42,617 bases of DNA from an archaeon 13_1_40CM_2_52_13 (lineage in GTDB: Archaea; Thermoproteota; Bathyarchaeia; 40CM-2-53-6), in NCBI GenBank assembly GCA_001919285.1, contig MNHO01000002.1, forward strand, positions 6,588 through 49,204. The letters run 5' to 3'. The notes below the pieces were generated by a model. That model was not told the origin of the DNA and did no database searches. It saw only the letters and a program-made list of their open reading frames with translations. Position numbers and translations under genes: made by a program. Shown piece after piece: positions 1-10,073 of the stretch (its first letter is position 1; the number at the start of each line of letters is the position of its first letter).

Positions 1-3000
1 TCGCCTGGCGACATCGTGACAGTCAACTCGGCGCTCGCGGCAGGCACGATTACTCCTTCCGCGCCTACGATCGACAGCGGACAATCGGTCACTTTAGCCG
101 CCAGCCCATCAGGTGGAACCGCACCCTACTCTTACCAATGGTACTCCGATGCTAGCTGTACCAGTTCCATCAGTGGGGCGACTGGCTCAACCATCTTCGT
201 CTTACCCGGCGCGACTACAACTTACGCATACAGGCTGAGCGATGCATCGCGCGGCACTCCAGCGAGCTCGCAATGTTCGGCGGCCGACACTGTCACAGTC
301 AATTCTGCTCTCGTGGTAAACCCAATCACTCCATCAAATCCGACCATCGATAATGGCCAATCCATCACTTTGACATCCCATGCTTCGAGTGGCACTGCCC
401 CCATTTCGTATCAATGGTATTCTGATGGGATATGCGGAATATCCATGACTGGAGCAACTTCATCAACCTACATCACATCCCCAACATCAACGACTACCTA
501 CTCGTACAAGGCAACAGACTCTGCATTCTCGCCCGTAACAATGTGCTCAGTCGGAGATACAGTAATCGTCGCGCCTGCACTAGCAGCTGGAGTGATAACA
601 CCTGGTACTCCGTCCATTGACAATGGTCAAAGCATCACTCTGACAGCGCATCCATCAGGTGGAGCCCCGCCATACACTTACCAATGGCATTCGGGCACAA
701 GTGCCACGTGCTCATCCGATACGACTCAGCTTGGAACCGCCGGGACTCAAATAGTCTTCCCGACCGCGAGCACATATTATTGCTACACAGTCACGGACGC
801 GACCTCCTCGGCGCAGTCATCCCCGACAGATCAGGTATCGGTCAATGCCAATCTGGTAGCGGGGACCGTCACACCGCCAGCTCCTGCTATCGACAGTGGG
901 CAGTCGATCACCTTGACGGCGAATCCCTCAGGCGGGACCGCTCCGTATCATTATCAGTGGTACTCGAGCACGAACCCGGCATGTCCTTCGGGCACACCTT
1001 TGGCCGCAACAGCTACCCTCTCTGGAACTCCCGCAACCAGCACTTACTATTGCTATACGGTAACCGATAGTTCGACCGGTACCCCGGCCGTGAGTGTAAC
1101 TTCTGCCGCCTTCCTAGTCACCGTGAACCCGGCTCTCGCGGCAGGCCCAATCACACCATCAAGTCCTAGTATCGATACCGGTCAATCGATCATTCTGACT
1201 GCCAATCCAACAGGTGGTACGACACCTTACCAATACCAGTGGTATTCAGGGCTGAATGCTAGCTGCTCTTCGGATAATACACCGATGGGCACTGCTTCGA
1301 CCCAGGCAGTAACTCCCACGTCGTTGATGTACTATTGCTACCGAGTAACCGACAGTTCGATTGGCGCGCCGACAGCCAGCGCGACATCGGTGACAAACCT
1401 TGTCGCTGTGAGCCCCCAGCTAGTTGCTGGCGCGATCACTCCGTCCTCTCCATCAATCGATAACGGTCAATCAGTCGTATTAACCGCCAAACCTTCGGGC
1501 GGAGTTGGACCCTATTCTTACCAGTGGTACTCAGATGGAACATGCACGACATCAATTCCATCAGCGGCTTCGTCAACATACACCGCATCGCCCGCGTCTA
1601 CTACCCCTTACACCTACAAAGTAACGGATTCTGCCTATTCTCCAGCCTCAGTCTGCTCGCCCAGTAACACGGTTATTGTCAACCCAGTTCTGATCGCTGG
1701 ACAAGTCTCACCATCCAATCCTACGATTGACGCGGGTCAGTCGATTGCATTTACTTCTCATGCGTCTGGGGGTACACCGTCATTATCATATCAGTGGTAC
1801 TCGGATGGAACATGTAGCGCGTCCATTCCAGGCGCGACTCTTCCAACATACACTGCAATGCCAACTGCAACTGCTACCTACTCATACAAGGTGACAGACT
1901 CCGCTTTCGCACCCACATCGCAGTGCTCAGTCGGGGATACAGTGATAATTGTTCCTGGATTGGTCGCAGGTGCCATCACACCTTCGACACCATCAATTGA
2001 CATTGGTCAGAGCATTAGGCTGACAGCAAATCCATCAGGCGGAGCCATGCCCTACTCCTACCAGTGGTACTCGGATGGCACATGCATTACTGCAGTCCAG
2101 TCCGCAACTTTGTCAACGTACAATGCTGCCCCCACTGCGACCGTCACATACTCCTACAGAGTGTCAGACTCAGCGAATTCTCCGGCGTCGCAATGTTCAG
2201 TCGGTAACACCATTACCGTCAGCTCAACGCTTGTGGGAGGCGCACCAAGCCCATCCTCCCCGACAATCGACGCCGGCCAAAGTATCCTGCTGACATCCCA
2301 CGCGTCCGGCGGCACGTCCCCCTTCTCCTACCAATGGTATTCAGACGGCTCCTGCATTACACTCATACCCGGCGCTACTTCGTCCACCTACACAGCCTCG
2401 CCCACATCAGCGGCCAGTTATTCATACAAAGTGACTGATTCCGCCTATTCTGCATTTTCAGTCTGTTCGCCTGGTAACTCCGTTGTCGTCAATCCCGGGC
2501 TTGTGGCGGGTTCCATCACTCCGTCTTCTCCTGCCATCGACAGTGCTCAGTCGATTACTCTCACAACACACGCGAGTGGTGGTACACCTCTTCTGTCCTA
2601 TCAGTGGTACTCGGATGGCACATGCACTTCGCCAATCCCGGCGGCTACATCGTCAACCTATTCAGTCTCACTCTCTTCAACAACTACCTTCTCGTACAGA
2701 ACGACTGATATGTCCCAGGGCAGTCAGCCAGGAAGTGCCTGCTCACCCGGGGACACGATCACCGTAAACCCTCTATTGATCGCAGGGCCGATTACACCTT
2801 CAGGTCAGATAATCAATAATGGACAGCTGATCACCTTGACATCCGCACCTTCCGGCGGAACGACACCATATTCGTATCAGTGGTATTCGTCATCTGGCTG
2901 CCCCGGCGGAAGCCTGATCACCGGCTCAACATCATCGACCCTAGTCGCATCCCCATCTTCCACCACGACCTATTCCTACAAAGTAACAGACTCGTCCTAT

Positions 3001-4938
3001 TCTCCGGCTTTTCAGTGCTCATCAGGGGACACGGTCAGGGTGAATCCCACACTTGCCGCGAGAGCGATTACACCAACCAACCCCACCATTGACGCAGGCC
3101 AGCAGATCGTTTTGACAAGCCAAGCTTCAGGAGGAACGCAACCATTTTCCTACCAGTGGTACTCCGACGCCAGCTGCCAGACAGGCATAACCGGTGCGAA
3201 CCAGCAGACCTACCTGGTCTCGCCCAGCGCCACTTCTTCCTACTCGTACAAGGTAACTGATTCTGCAAATCCTCCCGTCTCAGAATGTTCACCCGGCAAC
3301 ACGATAACCGTCAACACGCAATTGGCGTCCGGGTCGGCTACTCCTAGTTCCCCTGCAATCAATAACGGGCAGTCGATTACATTGACGGCAAATCCCTTTG
3401 GAGGAACAGCGCCCTACCATTACCTCTGGTATTCATCAACGAGCTTAGCCTGTCCCGCGGGTGCCTCGCTTGGAACATCCGGCACTCTGCTGGTGACGCC
3501 AACGACGAACACATACTACTGCTACACAGTGACCGATTCCTCAACAGGTAATCCTCCCGCCACTGCGACCTCCGGGATCGATCTAGTAAGTGTCAACACG
3601 GCGCTTACTGTGAGCGCAGCCACCGCCACTCCACCTACCATAGACTTTGCTCAGTCGGCAACTCTTTCCGCAGCGTTTAGCGGTGGTACCGCGACCTACG
3701 TATGCCAGTGGCTCCAGAAAGCCCCAGGCGCCAGCAGCTACACAAGCTTAGGAAGCTCCTCTGCATGTACATCGCCGTCATCCATTTCAACGGGGACCCT
3801 CACGACCGTCGGGTCTTGGTCCTTCGAGCTTCAGGTCACGGATAGCTCAAGTTCACCCGTCACTGTCACATCCGCTGCAGGCAGCGTTTCTGTAAATGGT
3901 GTTCTATCATCGGCCACGATCTCAGTCAGCGCTATCTCCACAGATCTTGGTCAGTCGTCAAGTCTTGCTACTACAGCCTCCTTTAGCGGGGGTACATCCC
4001 CGTACGTTTGTCAGTGGCTTGCAAAGGCTCCAGGAGCGGCGAGCTACAGCAACCTTGGAGGTTCGTTCTCCTGCAGTGTGGGAGACAAGCCTACTGCTCC
4101 AACCGGGGTCCTGTCGACTGCTGGCCAGTGGTCCTTCGAGCTGAAGGTGACAGATAACGGTTCACCCTCTCAAACCGTCGCTTCCAACGTGGGTCTTACC
4201 GTCAAGAAGGCAACTCCGAGTGTGACTACAACCCTTTCATCCGCTAGTATTACTGCGAATGGCAGTCTTACGGACTCGGCTGTTCTGACAGGCGGCTACC
4301 AGGCGGGCGGGAGTCTAACCTACGAGTTCTTCTTGGGCCCGACCTGTACGGGAACCCCGACGATTGTAGGTTCACCAGTTGCAGTTACGAATGGCTCCGT
4401 CCCGAACTCAGCCTCTCAAAAATTCAGCTCATCAGGGAGCTACAGCTGGACTGCGAGCTACAGCGGCGACAACAACAATAATCCTGCCTTGGGCAACTGT
4501 CAAACGCTAACAGTTGTCACCCCGCCAACATTGTCTGTACCCGGAGCCCAGAGTGTGAGCGCTGGCTCGACCATCCGTTTCATCGTCAACGCTACGGGGG
4601 CTGGAGGATGCAATGGTGTGACTCTAGTATCATCCAGTACCTTACCGGCGGGCGCGACTTTCGGTTCAACCCGGTGTTTCGCCGCGTCCGCGTCCTCAGT
4701 CTTTCTGTGGACGCCCACAGACTCTCAGGCTCCAGGCGATTACATCGTTACTTTCACTGCAACTGACGCCAATCACGCTATGACCAGTTCCCAGGTGACG
4801 ATTCACGTATCCCCGCTGACCAGGGCTGCTCCTCTCCCGATCGTGTCCTATTCAGTCTTTGGCATAGCGGGATTCTCTGCAGTTGTTGTCGTGGCCCTGG
4901 TTCTCAGAAGAGTTCAGACTACCAGAAGAAAGCCCTAG
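1..4938 (+). CDS. Giant exported Ig/PKD-like tandem-repeat surface protein, C-terminal TM anchor; 5' end lies outside the window
   Basis: Frame is open from base 1 (tcg cct ggc gac atc gtg = SPGDIV, matching the repeat motif CSPGDTVTVN), so the GTG at 16 is not a real start. About 13 units of form 'ITPSxPxIDxGQSITLTxxxSGGTxPYSYQWYSDGTC', then 2 variant units (VCQWLxKAPG) and Ig-like domains. C-terminus VSYSVFGIAGFSAVVVVALVLRRVQTTRRKP is a TM helix followed by basic residues. Confidence 0.9.
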   Translation, partial: SPGDIVTVNSALAAGTITPSAPTIDSGQSVTLAASPSGGTAPYSYQWYSDASCTSSISGATGSTIFVLPGATTTYAYRLSDASRGTPASSQCSAADTVTVNSALVVNPITPSNPTIDNGQSITLTSHASSGTAPISYQWYSDGICGISMTGATSSTYITSPTSTTTYSYKATDSAFSPVTMCSVGDTVIVAPALAAGVITPGTPSIDNGQSITLTAHPSGGAPPYTYQWHSGTSATCSSDTTQLGTAGTQIVFPTASTYYCYTVTDATSSAQSSPTDQVSVNANLVAGTVTPPAPAIDSGQSITLTANPSGGTAPYHYQWYSSTNPACPSGTPLAATATLSGTPATSTYYCYTVTDSSTGTPAVSVTSAAFLVTVNPALAAGPITPSSPSIDTGQSIILTANPTGGTTPYQYQWYSGLNASCSSDNTPMGTASTQAVTPTSLMYYCYRVTDSSIGAPTASATSVTNLVAVSPQLVAGAITPSSPSIDNGQSVVLTAKPSGGVGPYSYQWYSDGTCTTSIPSAASSTYTASPASTTPYTYKVTDSAYSPASVCSPSNTVIVNPVLIAGQVSPSNPTIDAGQSIAFTSHASGGTPSLSYQWYSDGTCSASIPGATLPTYTAMPTATATYSYKVTDSAFAPTSQCSVGDTVIIVPGLVAGAITPSTPSIDIGQSIRLTANPSGGAMPYSYQWYSDGTCITAVQSATLSTYNAAPTATVTYSYRVSDSANSPASQCSVGNTITVSSTLVGGAPSPSSPTIDAGQSILLTSHASGGTSPFSYQWYSDGSCITLIPGATSSTYTASPTSAASYSYKVTDSAYSAFSVCSPGNSVVVNPGLVAGSITPSSPAIDSAQSITLTTHASGGTPLLSYQWYSDGTCTSPIPAATSSTYSVSLSSTTTFSYRTTDMSQGSQPGSACSPGDTITVNPLLIAGPITPSGQIINNGQLITLTSAPSGGTTPYSYQWYSSSGCPGGSLITGSTSSTLVASPSSTTTYSYKVTDSSYSPAFQCSSGDTVRVNPTLAARAITPTNPTIDAGQQIVLTSQASGGTQPFSYQWYSDASCQTGITGANQQTYLVSPSATSSYSYKVTDSANPPVSECSPGNTITVNTQLASGSATPSSPAINNGQSITLTANPFGGTAPYHYLWYSSTSLACPAGASLGTSGTLLVTPTTNTYYCYTVTDSSTGNPPATATSGIDLVSVNTALTVSAATATPPTIDFAQSATLSAAFSGGTATYVCQWLQKAPGASSYTSLGSSSACTSPSSISTGTLTTVGSWSFELQVTDSSSSPVTVTSAAGSVSVNGVLSSATISVSAISTDLGQSSSLATTASFSGGTSPYVCQWLAKAPGAASYSNLGGSFSCSVGDKPTAPTGVLSTAGQWSFELKVTDNGSPSQTVASNVGLTVKKATPSVTTTLSSASITANGSLTDSAVLTGGYQAGGSLTYEFFLGPTCTGTPTIVGSPVAVTNGSVPNSASQKFSSSGSYSWTASYSGDNNNNPALGNCQTLTVVTPPTLSVPGAQSVSAGSTIRFIVNATGAGGCNGVTLVSSSTLPAGATFGSTRCFAASASSVFLWTPTDSQAPGDYIVTFTATDANHAMTSSQVTIHVSPLTRAAPLPIVSYSVFGIAGFSAVVVVALVLRRVQTTRRKP
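16..3600 (+). repeat. ~13 diverged tandem protein-coding repeats of ~270-300 bp
   Basis: Recurring DNA such as 'ta(c/t)cagtggtactcggatgg(a/c)acatg' and protein motifs IDxGQSITLT / YQWYSD / TYSYKVTDSA. Confidence 0.85.
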
Positions 4939-4984
4939 CCGTTCGAGAAACTTCTCTGCTGGGATTAGTCGTCTTAGTCGCTTG

Positions 4985-7900
4985 CTAGTTGTCCTCGTAG
5001 TTATGAGTTGGATTCCGATAGAGTGGGACGATTCTTACATTCTCAGAATGAGTCTTGGCCATGTGGTCATGTCGAACGCCGATGGGGTTGTGATGTCTTC
5101 TTTTTCGTGCACCCGCGAGCTCAGCGTGCGCTCTGATGTTTAGGACGACAATTGATGATATTACTCCTATCAACCCACCGATGATGAATAGCCACATCGT
5201 GGCGGAGAATCCCCTCGGGAGAATGCAGTTAAGACAGAATCCTCCTGAAGGAGAATTCGAACTATTCGCGACCTGTATTGCTACAGATTTATTGCCCGAC
5301 GCCGCGGGGTTGCTTGGATCAGTCGCGGTGAAGTTTACGACAAACGTCTGCCCAGCTTGGCTCTGACTCGGGGTGAAGGAGAAGGTTCCCGATGCTGTGT
5401 CGAAAGCCATGTTGGAAGCCAACCCTGTAGCCTTGACGTTCACGACCGCAGTGGGGGCAAGTGGGTTCCTAGCATAGACGATGAAACTAAGAGCTGCGCC
5501 GACTGTGGCTGACTGATTCCCGGGCGCGGTAAGAGTAAGAGATTGGGCTGGTTGGATGACAGTTATGAACACGAAGCCCTGAACGGGAGTCACACCGTCC
5601 GTGACAATGAAGCTGACTGTGAAGGTTCCAGTTTGCGCTTGAGTGGGTGTCCATGTGAAAGTTCCGCTCGGCGCAGTTCCTGCCGCGGCTGAGAACGAGG
5701 CGCCTGTAGGAAGCTGGGAGCCGGAGATGGTTAGAACAGGAGCGGGTATAGATGTGTCAGATGCGCTAACCGTAAAGGTGAGGGTCGCAAGCGCGGTAAC
5801 GGTCTCGGTTGAGGGAAGGTTCAGTGTCGGTGGCACATGAGTTCCGAGGAAGTTGAAAGTCGCGGTCGCGGTATGAATCAACCCTCCACTAGTTCCGGTT
5901 ATTGTTAGCGAGTAGGTAGCCGGAATCTGGGAGCTGCAAGAGACCGTTGCCGTGCCATTACTTGTGAAGGACGTCTTTGTGATTGAGTTACAACTTAGCC
6001 CAGAGGGAACGGACGCGGTTAGTATCAGCGTGCTCGTAAACCCATGTATGAGGCTAACGGTTATGGTGGACGTGGCGGAGGAGCCAACGTTGACAGCTGA
6101 AGGTGAGGACGCTACTATTGTGAAATCTGGAGGAATCCCAAAGGTGAACGAAGCTGTCGTCGTATGAGTCAGTGCACCATTCACTGCGGTAATCGTCACA
6201 GTGTAGACGTTCTGGCTTGTTGAGCTACAGGAAAGGGTCGCACTTCCTGAGCCTATGACAGTACCAACACTCAGAGAGCCGCAGGTTAGTCCTGAGGGTA
6301 CCGTGTCGGTAATCGTGATCGTTCCTCCGAACCCGTTTATCGCAGTCAGTGAAATTGTGGAGACTGATGAGGATCCTGGAGCGACCGCCGATGGTGAAGT
6401 AGCGCTGACTCGAAAGTCTCTGAAGTTGAAGGTGGCAATTGTGATGTGAACTAACGCTCCGTTGGTTCCGATTATTGTGAGGAGGTATGTTCCCGCAACG
6501 TTGGAGCTGCATGAGATTGTCGCGCCGCCGGAGCCGCTAATGGTGGTGGGGCTAATCGAGCCACACGTCAATCCCGAGGGTGGGGTGTCTGTAAGGGTGA
6601 CTATCCCGGTGAACCCGTTCTGGGCTGCTGTGGTGATTGTTGAGGTTGCGGATTGGCCCGCGTTTGTTCCTGCCGGACTAGTTCCAGTCAGCGTAAAGTC
6701 CGGTGCAGGGGGACCTAGGCTCAAGAATCTTAGTAGGCAGCCCCATCCGGGTGGGTTGCTGGCGCACTGCATTGCCCCGTATATTCCCGCGTTTGGTGTG
6801 TCCGTCCAGCTTCCCGCTGGCCACCAGATCCAGTTGATTCTCTGAGGCGTATTACTGTCATAGAGGTTGGTTAGGGCTTGTATGAAGTGGAATGTTGTCG
6901 TTGTATATCCTGCGCTTCCCGTTAGGATCTTGTCCGGCGCACAACTCGTGCACAAGGGATCTGGTCCTCCTTCAGTGTTCAGCGCTGGCCATCCTGAGGC
7001 GGTCATGCCTGCGACAACGGCTTGGTAGTATTGTTGGGCCATCGAGTCCGCGGTGGCATTATTCCAGTTGCTGGAGGAGTAGCCCATGTAGCTGTGGAGG
7101 CTGATGAATATCTTTCCTGTAGGGGACTTGCCTAGCGGGTCTGTGACGCTTGGGAATCCGCCTGCCCAGTTGCTCAGTGAGCAGCCGTAGCTGCAGATGT
7201 TCTGGACAACGATCCAGTGAGTATCGCCTTGAGCTCTTGCCTGGTTGATCCATAGCTGATACTCTTGAGATAGGGTGGTAACGCACGCTGAAGCTCCTGA
7301 GCACATGTTGTTGTTTGTGCTGTATCCTGCGCAGGCGGAAGTACTGTAGCATGGCTCGTTGATGGGTTCCCAGATTATCTGGGAGTAGCTGTTCTTGAAC
7401 TGATTAGTGACTCCAGACCAGAAGTTTAGCCAGCATGTGGCTGTAGAAGAGTTGAACACGTCTGAGTATCCGTGGTAGTCGACGATTATCCAGAAACTGA
7501 AGTGTTGCGCGATCGTGATTGCACGTTGAAGATTCGTTGCGCTGTAGGCGCTCATGTATTGTGAGCCGGTGCATGAAGGATCAAAATCAACTCTCACCGT
7601 GTTGTATCCCATAGCTTTCAACTCGATGAGGAGGAGCTCCATGTTCGTCGCGGACTCTCCTGGGAACACCACGGATGGTGTTGATGTTGGCGGTTGCTGA
7701 ACGCCTCCTCCTACAGCGGCTTCGTCTAGTCTGATTCCGCCCCATCCTATCAGGACTGGGACGGAGGTTGTTCCGGCGCTGGGTAGTACGCTGAGTGTTT
7801 GAGAAGTCGTGGAGGTCTTGCCTGCATTGTCAGTGACGGTTAGTGAGATGGTGTACGTCCCGTTCGTGAATGACTGGGATACGGGATTTCCTGTTTTGCT

Positions 7901-9514
7901 TGTTCCTCCGAGGTTCCAGCTGTAACTGTATGGGCTGGTTCCACCGTTTGCAGTCGCAGTGAAGGTTACTGATTGACCCGAAATCGGAAAAACCGGACTG
8001 GTAGTGAAGGTTGCGGTCAACGCGCCAGGAGGAGAAATCGTGATGGTTTGTAATGTTTGGACGCGGGTCAGTGCTGTGTCCGTCACGTTCAGTGAGACTG
8101 TGAAGGTGCCTGACGTGCTAAATGTGTCTGAGGGGTTCTGACTAGTGCTGGAGCTTCCGTCCCCGAATTTCCAGCCGTAAGTGTATGGAGATATTCCTCC
8201 GGCTGCAGAACCACTGAATGTTACGGACTGACCGGATGTAGGTTGGCTTGGGCTGAACGTGAAGCTTGCGGCGAGGGCTGGCACAGGGGAGACTTTGACA
8301 TTCTGAGTTGATTTGGCTGACCCAGCAATTGAGTCTGTCACGGTAAGCGTGACCGTGTAGTTCCCTGTCGTACTGTAGGTATGACTAGTGGTTAGGCCGG
8401 TGCTGGTAGCACCATCACCAAACGACCACGAGTAAGTGTAGGGAGCGGTGCCCCCAGTCCCAACCGCCGTAAAGCTGACGAGAGTGGAGGCGATCGGGGT
8501 TGTTGGTAGATAGGTGAAGCTTGCTGAGAGCGGTGGAGGAACTATCGATCCGAAGATGTCGGACATTGACGAGTCTCCAGAGACTACGCTCGTGATGTAT
8601 GGTAGTCCCCAGTTCGCCTCGATAGTGTGAAGACTGTTGTACTCCGTATAGCCGCCCGTGGATGTGTATCCGACTCTGATCATGCTACCGTATTCGACGT
8701 TCGGGCTGGGATCATATTCGTCCCACCATAGGTAGAGAAAAGTTCCAGGAGTCTTGAGCAAGCTGCTTCCAAGAACTGAAGTCGCGGATGGACCGCTTAG
8801 TGTACCAGTTCCGACGAGCAGGGTCTGTAAGTAAGCATCACCGGTCGACACTGAGTTATCATGCATATTGTGAGAATCGGTCGGTGTGAACCAGATGTAG
8901 TTGGCTGGAGCGGCCGAGTTGAGATAGTTGATGAAGGCTGTGTTCCCTCCTGAGCTTGAGGATCCGTAGAGGGTCAGGCCCGATGGAGTTGACTGGCCCG
9001 TGCAGGTGAAAGCGCCTGTGACACATGTGTTCCATGTGCTTGTCTCGCCTATCCATGGAAAGTGGTCGGCTCCTCTTGGACATCCATCTTCACAGAAGGC
9101 TGCTGAGGTCAATCCGGCAGTAGTAAGCTGGCCCGCAATAGTTGGATCGCTCCTGCAGGGACTTGAGGATCTCGGACACCAGCTGTCACCGACTGTCTGA
9201 AGCCCGGTTACAAAAGCCTGGTAGCATCCTGCACTGCATCCGCCTATCCCCTGGCCGTAGCTGTGATAGTTGGATATGGTAGTGCCTAGTTTGGCGAGGC
9301 TGTTTATGAAGGGAGCAGAGTTGGATCCTATTACCGAACCATAGTTCTGGTTCTCCATTGCGATAATCACGATATGGTTGAAACTACTGCCCGTCGGAGC
9401 GGCAGATGCCGTTGCGGGCAAGGAGAGAAGTATGATACCCACTGAGAGGGCCACAAAGAGCCCTGCGAGTGCTTTTCGATCTAATTCTTGAATTACTCTC
9501 ACTTCTTTTTTCAA
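4985..9514 (-). CDS. Multimodular exported protein: phosphoesterase (phospholipase C/acid phosphatase-like) domain + PKD repeats + GH5-like glycosidase + Ig-like repeats + C-terminal TM
   Basis: N-terminal hydrophobic signal; HIVIIAMENQNYGSVIGSNSAPFINSLA and FLYLWWDEYDPSPNVEYGSMIRVGY...YNSLHTIEANWGL resemble PF04185; three PKD units (YSWSFGDG, YGWKFGDG, YSYSWNLGG); GH5-like YNTVRVDFDPSC, WIIVDYHGYSD, QIIWEPINEP, NTEGGPDP; C-terminal MWLFIIGGLIGVISSIVVLNI. The start may be GTG at 9502, given a TATA-like sequence at about 9519-9524 on the minus strand. Confidence 0.85.
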   Translation of the reverse strand: MKKEVRVIQELDRKALAGLFVALSVGIILLSLPATASAAPTGSSFNHIVIIAMENQNYGSVIGSNSAPFINSLAKLGTTISNYHSYGQGIGGCSAGCYQAFVTGLQTVGDSWCPRSSSPCRSDPTIAGQLTTAGLTSAAFCEDGCPRGADHFPWIGETSTWNTCVTGAFTCTGQSTPSGLTLYGSSSSGGNTAFINYLNSAAPANYIWFTPTDSHNMHDNSVSTGDAYLQTLLVGTGTLSGPSATSVLGSSLLKTPGTFLYLWWDEYDPSPNVEYGSMIRVGYTSTGGYTEYNSLHTIEANWGLPYITSVVSGDSSMSDIFGSIVPPPLSASFTYLPTTPIASTLVSFTAVGTGGTAPYTYSWSFGDGATSTGLTTSHTYSTTGNYTVTLTVTDSIAGSAKSTQNVKVSPVPALAASFTFSPSQPTSGQSVTFSGSAAGGISPYTYGWKFGDGSSSTSQNPSDTFSTSGTFTVSLNVTDTALTRVQTLQTITISPPGALTATFTTSPVFPISGQSVTFTATANGGTSPYSYSWNLGGTSKTGNPVSQSFTNGTYTISLTVTDNAGKTSTTSQTLSVLPSAGTTSVPVLIGWGGIRLDEAAVGGGVQQPPTSTPSVVFPGESATNMELLLIELKAMGYNTVRVDFDPSCTGSQYMSAYSATNLQRAITIAQHFSFWIIVDYHGYSDVFNSSTATCWLNFWSGVTNQFKNSYSQIIWEPINEPCYSTSACAGYSTNNNMCSGASACVTTLSQEYQLWINQARAQGDTHWIVVQNICSYGCSLSNWAGGFPSVTDPLGKSPTGKIFISLHSYMGYSSSNWNNATADSMAQQYYQAVVAGMTASGWPALNTEGGPDPLCTSCAPDKILTGSAGYTTTTFHFIQALTNLYDSNTPQRINWIWWPAGSWTDTPNAGIYGAMQCASNPPGWGCLLRFLSLGPPAPDFTLTGTSPAGTNAGQSATSTITTAAQNGFTGIVTLTDTPPSGLTCGSISPTTISGSGGATISCSSNVAGTYLLTIIGTNGALVHITIATFNFRDFRVSATSPSAVAPGSSSVSTISLTAINGFGGTITITDTVPSGLTCGSLSVGTVIGSGSATLSCSSTSQNVYTVTITAVNGALTHTTTASFTFGIPPDFTIVASSPSAVNVGSSATSTITVSLIHGFTSTLILTASVPSGLSCNSITKTSFTSNGTATVSCSSQIPATYSLTITGTSGGLIHTATATFNFLGTHVPPTLNLPSTETVTALATLTFTVSASDTSIPAPVLTISGSQLPTGASFSAAAGTAPSGTFTWTPTQAQTGTFTVSFIVTDGVTPVQGFVFITVIQPAQSLTLTAPGNQSATVGAALSFIVYARNPLAPTAVVNVKATGLASNMAFDTASGTFSFTPSQSQAGQTFVVNFTATDPSNPAASGNKSVAIQVANSSNSPSGGFCLNCILPRGFSATMWLFIIGGLIGVISSIVVLNIRAHAELAGARKRRHHNPIGVRHDHMAKTHSENVRIVPLYRNPTHNYEDN

Positions 9515-10047
9515 CTCACTTATATCGGATTCGGTTTCCCTGCGCTATTGGCGGGGGATTCGTTCAGTGTCGGAGCGAAGAACCAGACTCTGTTTGTTGA
9601 GCGAGTTCCCCGGCAAGATCAAATATACGCTGAAGATTCAGAAAGGCAACGCTGAACCGGTTTGCGGTCGATCCCGGTTCATGAGCCGATCTTCGCGTGG
9701 ATCATCCTGTGGGGTGGTTTTCGGCTCCAACTGTTTCACTATTCTGAGGTACATCTCTGGAGAGAACGGTATAGTCGCGAGTAGCTGCGGCTATTTGTCG
9801 CGGGCGTCTCTAGGCTTGAGCCCGAAGTTGGGTTGTGCGCTAGCACCATACATCCTGCTAAAAAAAAGGTTGGATCTCGAAGCGCCCACAGCCACCGCTT
9901 GAGGTGAATCCGGATGAGTGCTCAAGAGGAGAGTCAGGAAGACCCATTCCCTGAACCTCTCAGCAGATTCTCGATGGCTGCCGGGATTAGAGAGACTCGA
10001 GGTCTCCATCGCTCGACAACAGAACTGGTCTTCAAACACTGTTTATA

Positions 10048-10073
10048 ACGTTGACCGTTGAACGCGTCAACGT
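10048..10073. repeat. 8-bp perfect inverted repeat ACGTTGAC-N10-GTCAACGT just downstream of a TATA-like tttataa
   Basis: Read directly: gtttataACGTTGACcgttgaacgcGTCAACGTaacc. Confidence 0.6.

Noticed and set aside
16-3600. Possible CRISPR or non-coding tandem repeat
   Set aside because: Periodicity is ~90 codons, units are diverged at DNA level, and the reading frame is maintained throughout; this is protein-repeat structure.
222-4718. Short ORFs nested in the first gene (222-404, 432-620, 684-1070, 2075-2293, 2483-2767, 2880-3092, 3068-3292, 3896-4144, 4500-4718)
   Set aside because: Overlapping-frame shadows of a strongly coding repeat gene; translations lack domain-like character and mirror repeat periodicity.
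5643-7352. Nested ORFs opposite the multimodular protein (5643-5840, 5952-6167, 6255-6449, 6462-6845, 6892-7104, 7059-7352)
   Set aside because: Antisense or alternate-frame shadows of Ig-like repeats and the GH5-like domain.
9567-10039. ORFs 9567-9902 (+) and 9791-10039 (-)
   Set aside because: Mutually overlapping, rich in Arg/Ser/Cys, no recognisable motif; treated as non-coding until conservation is shown.
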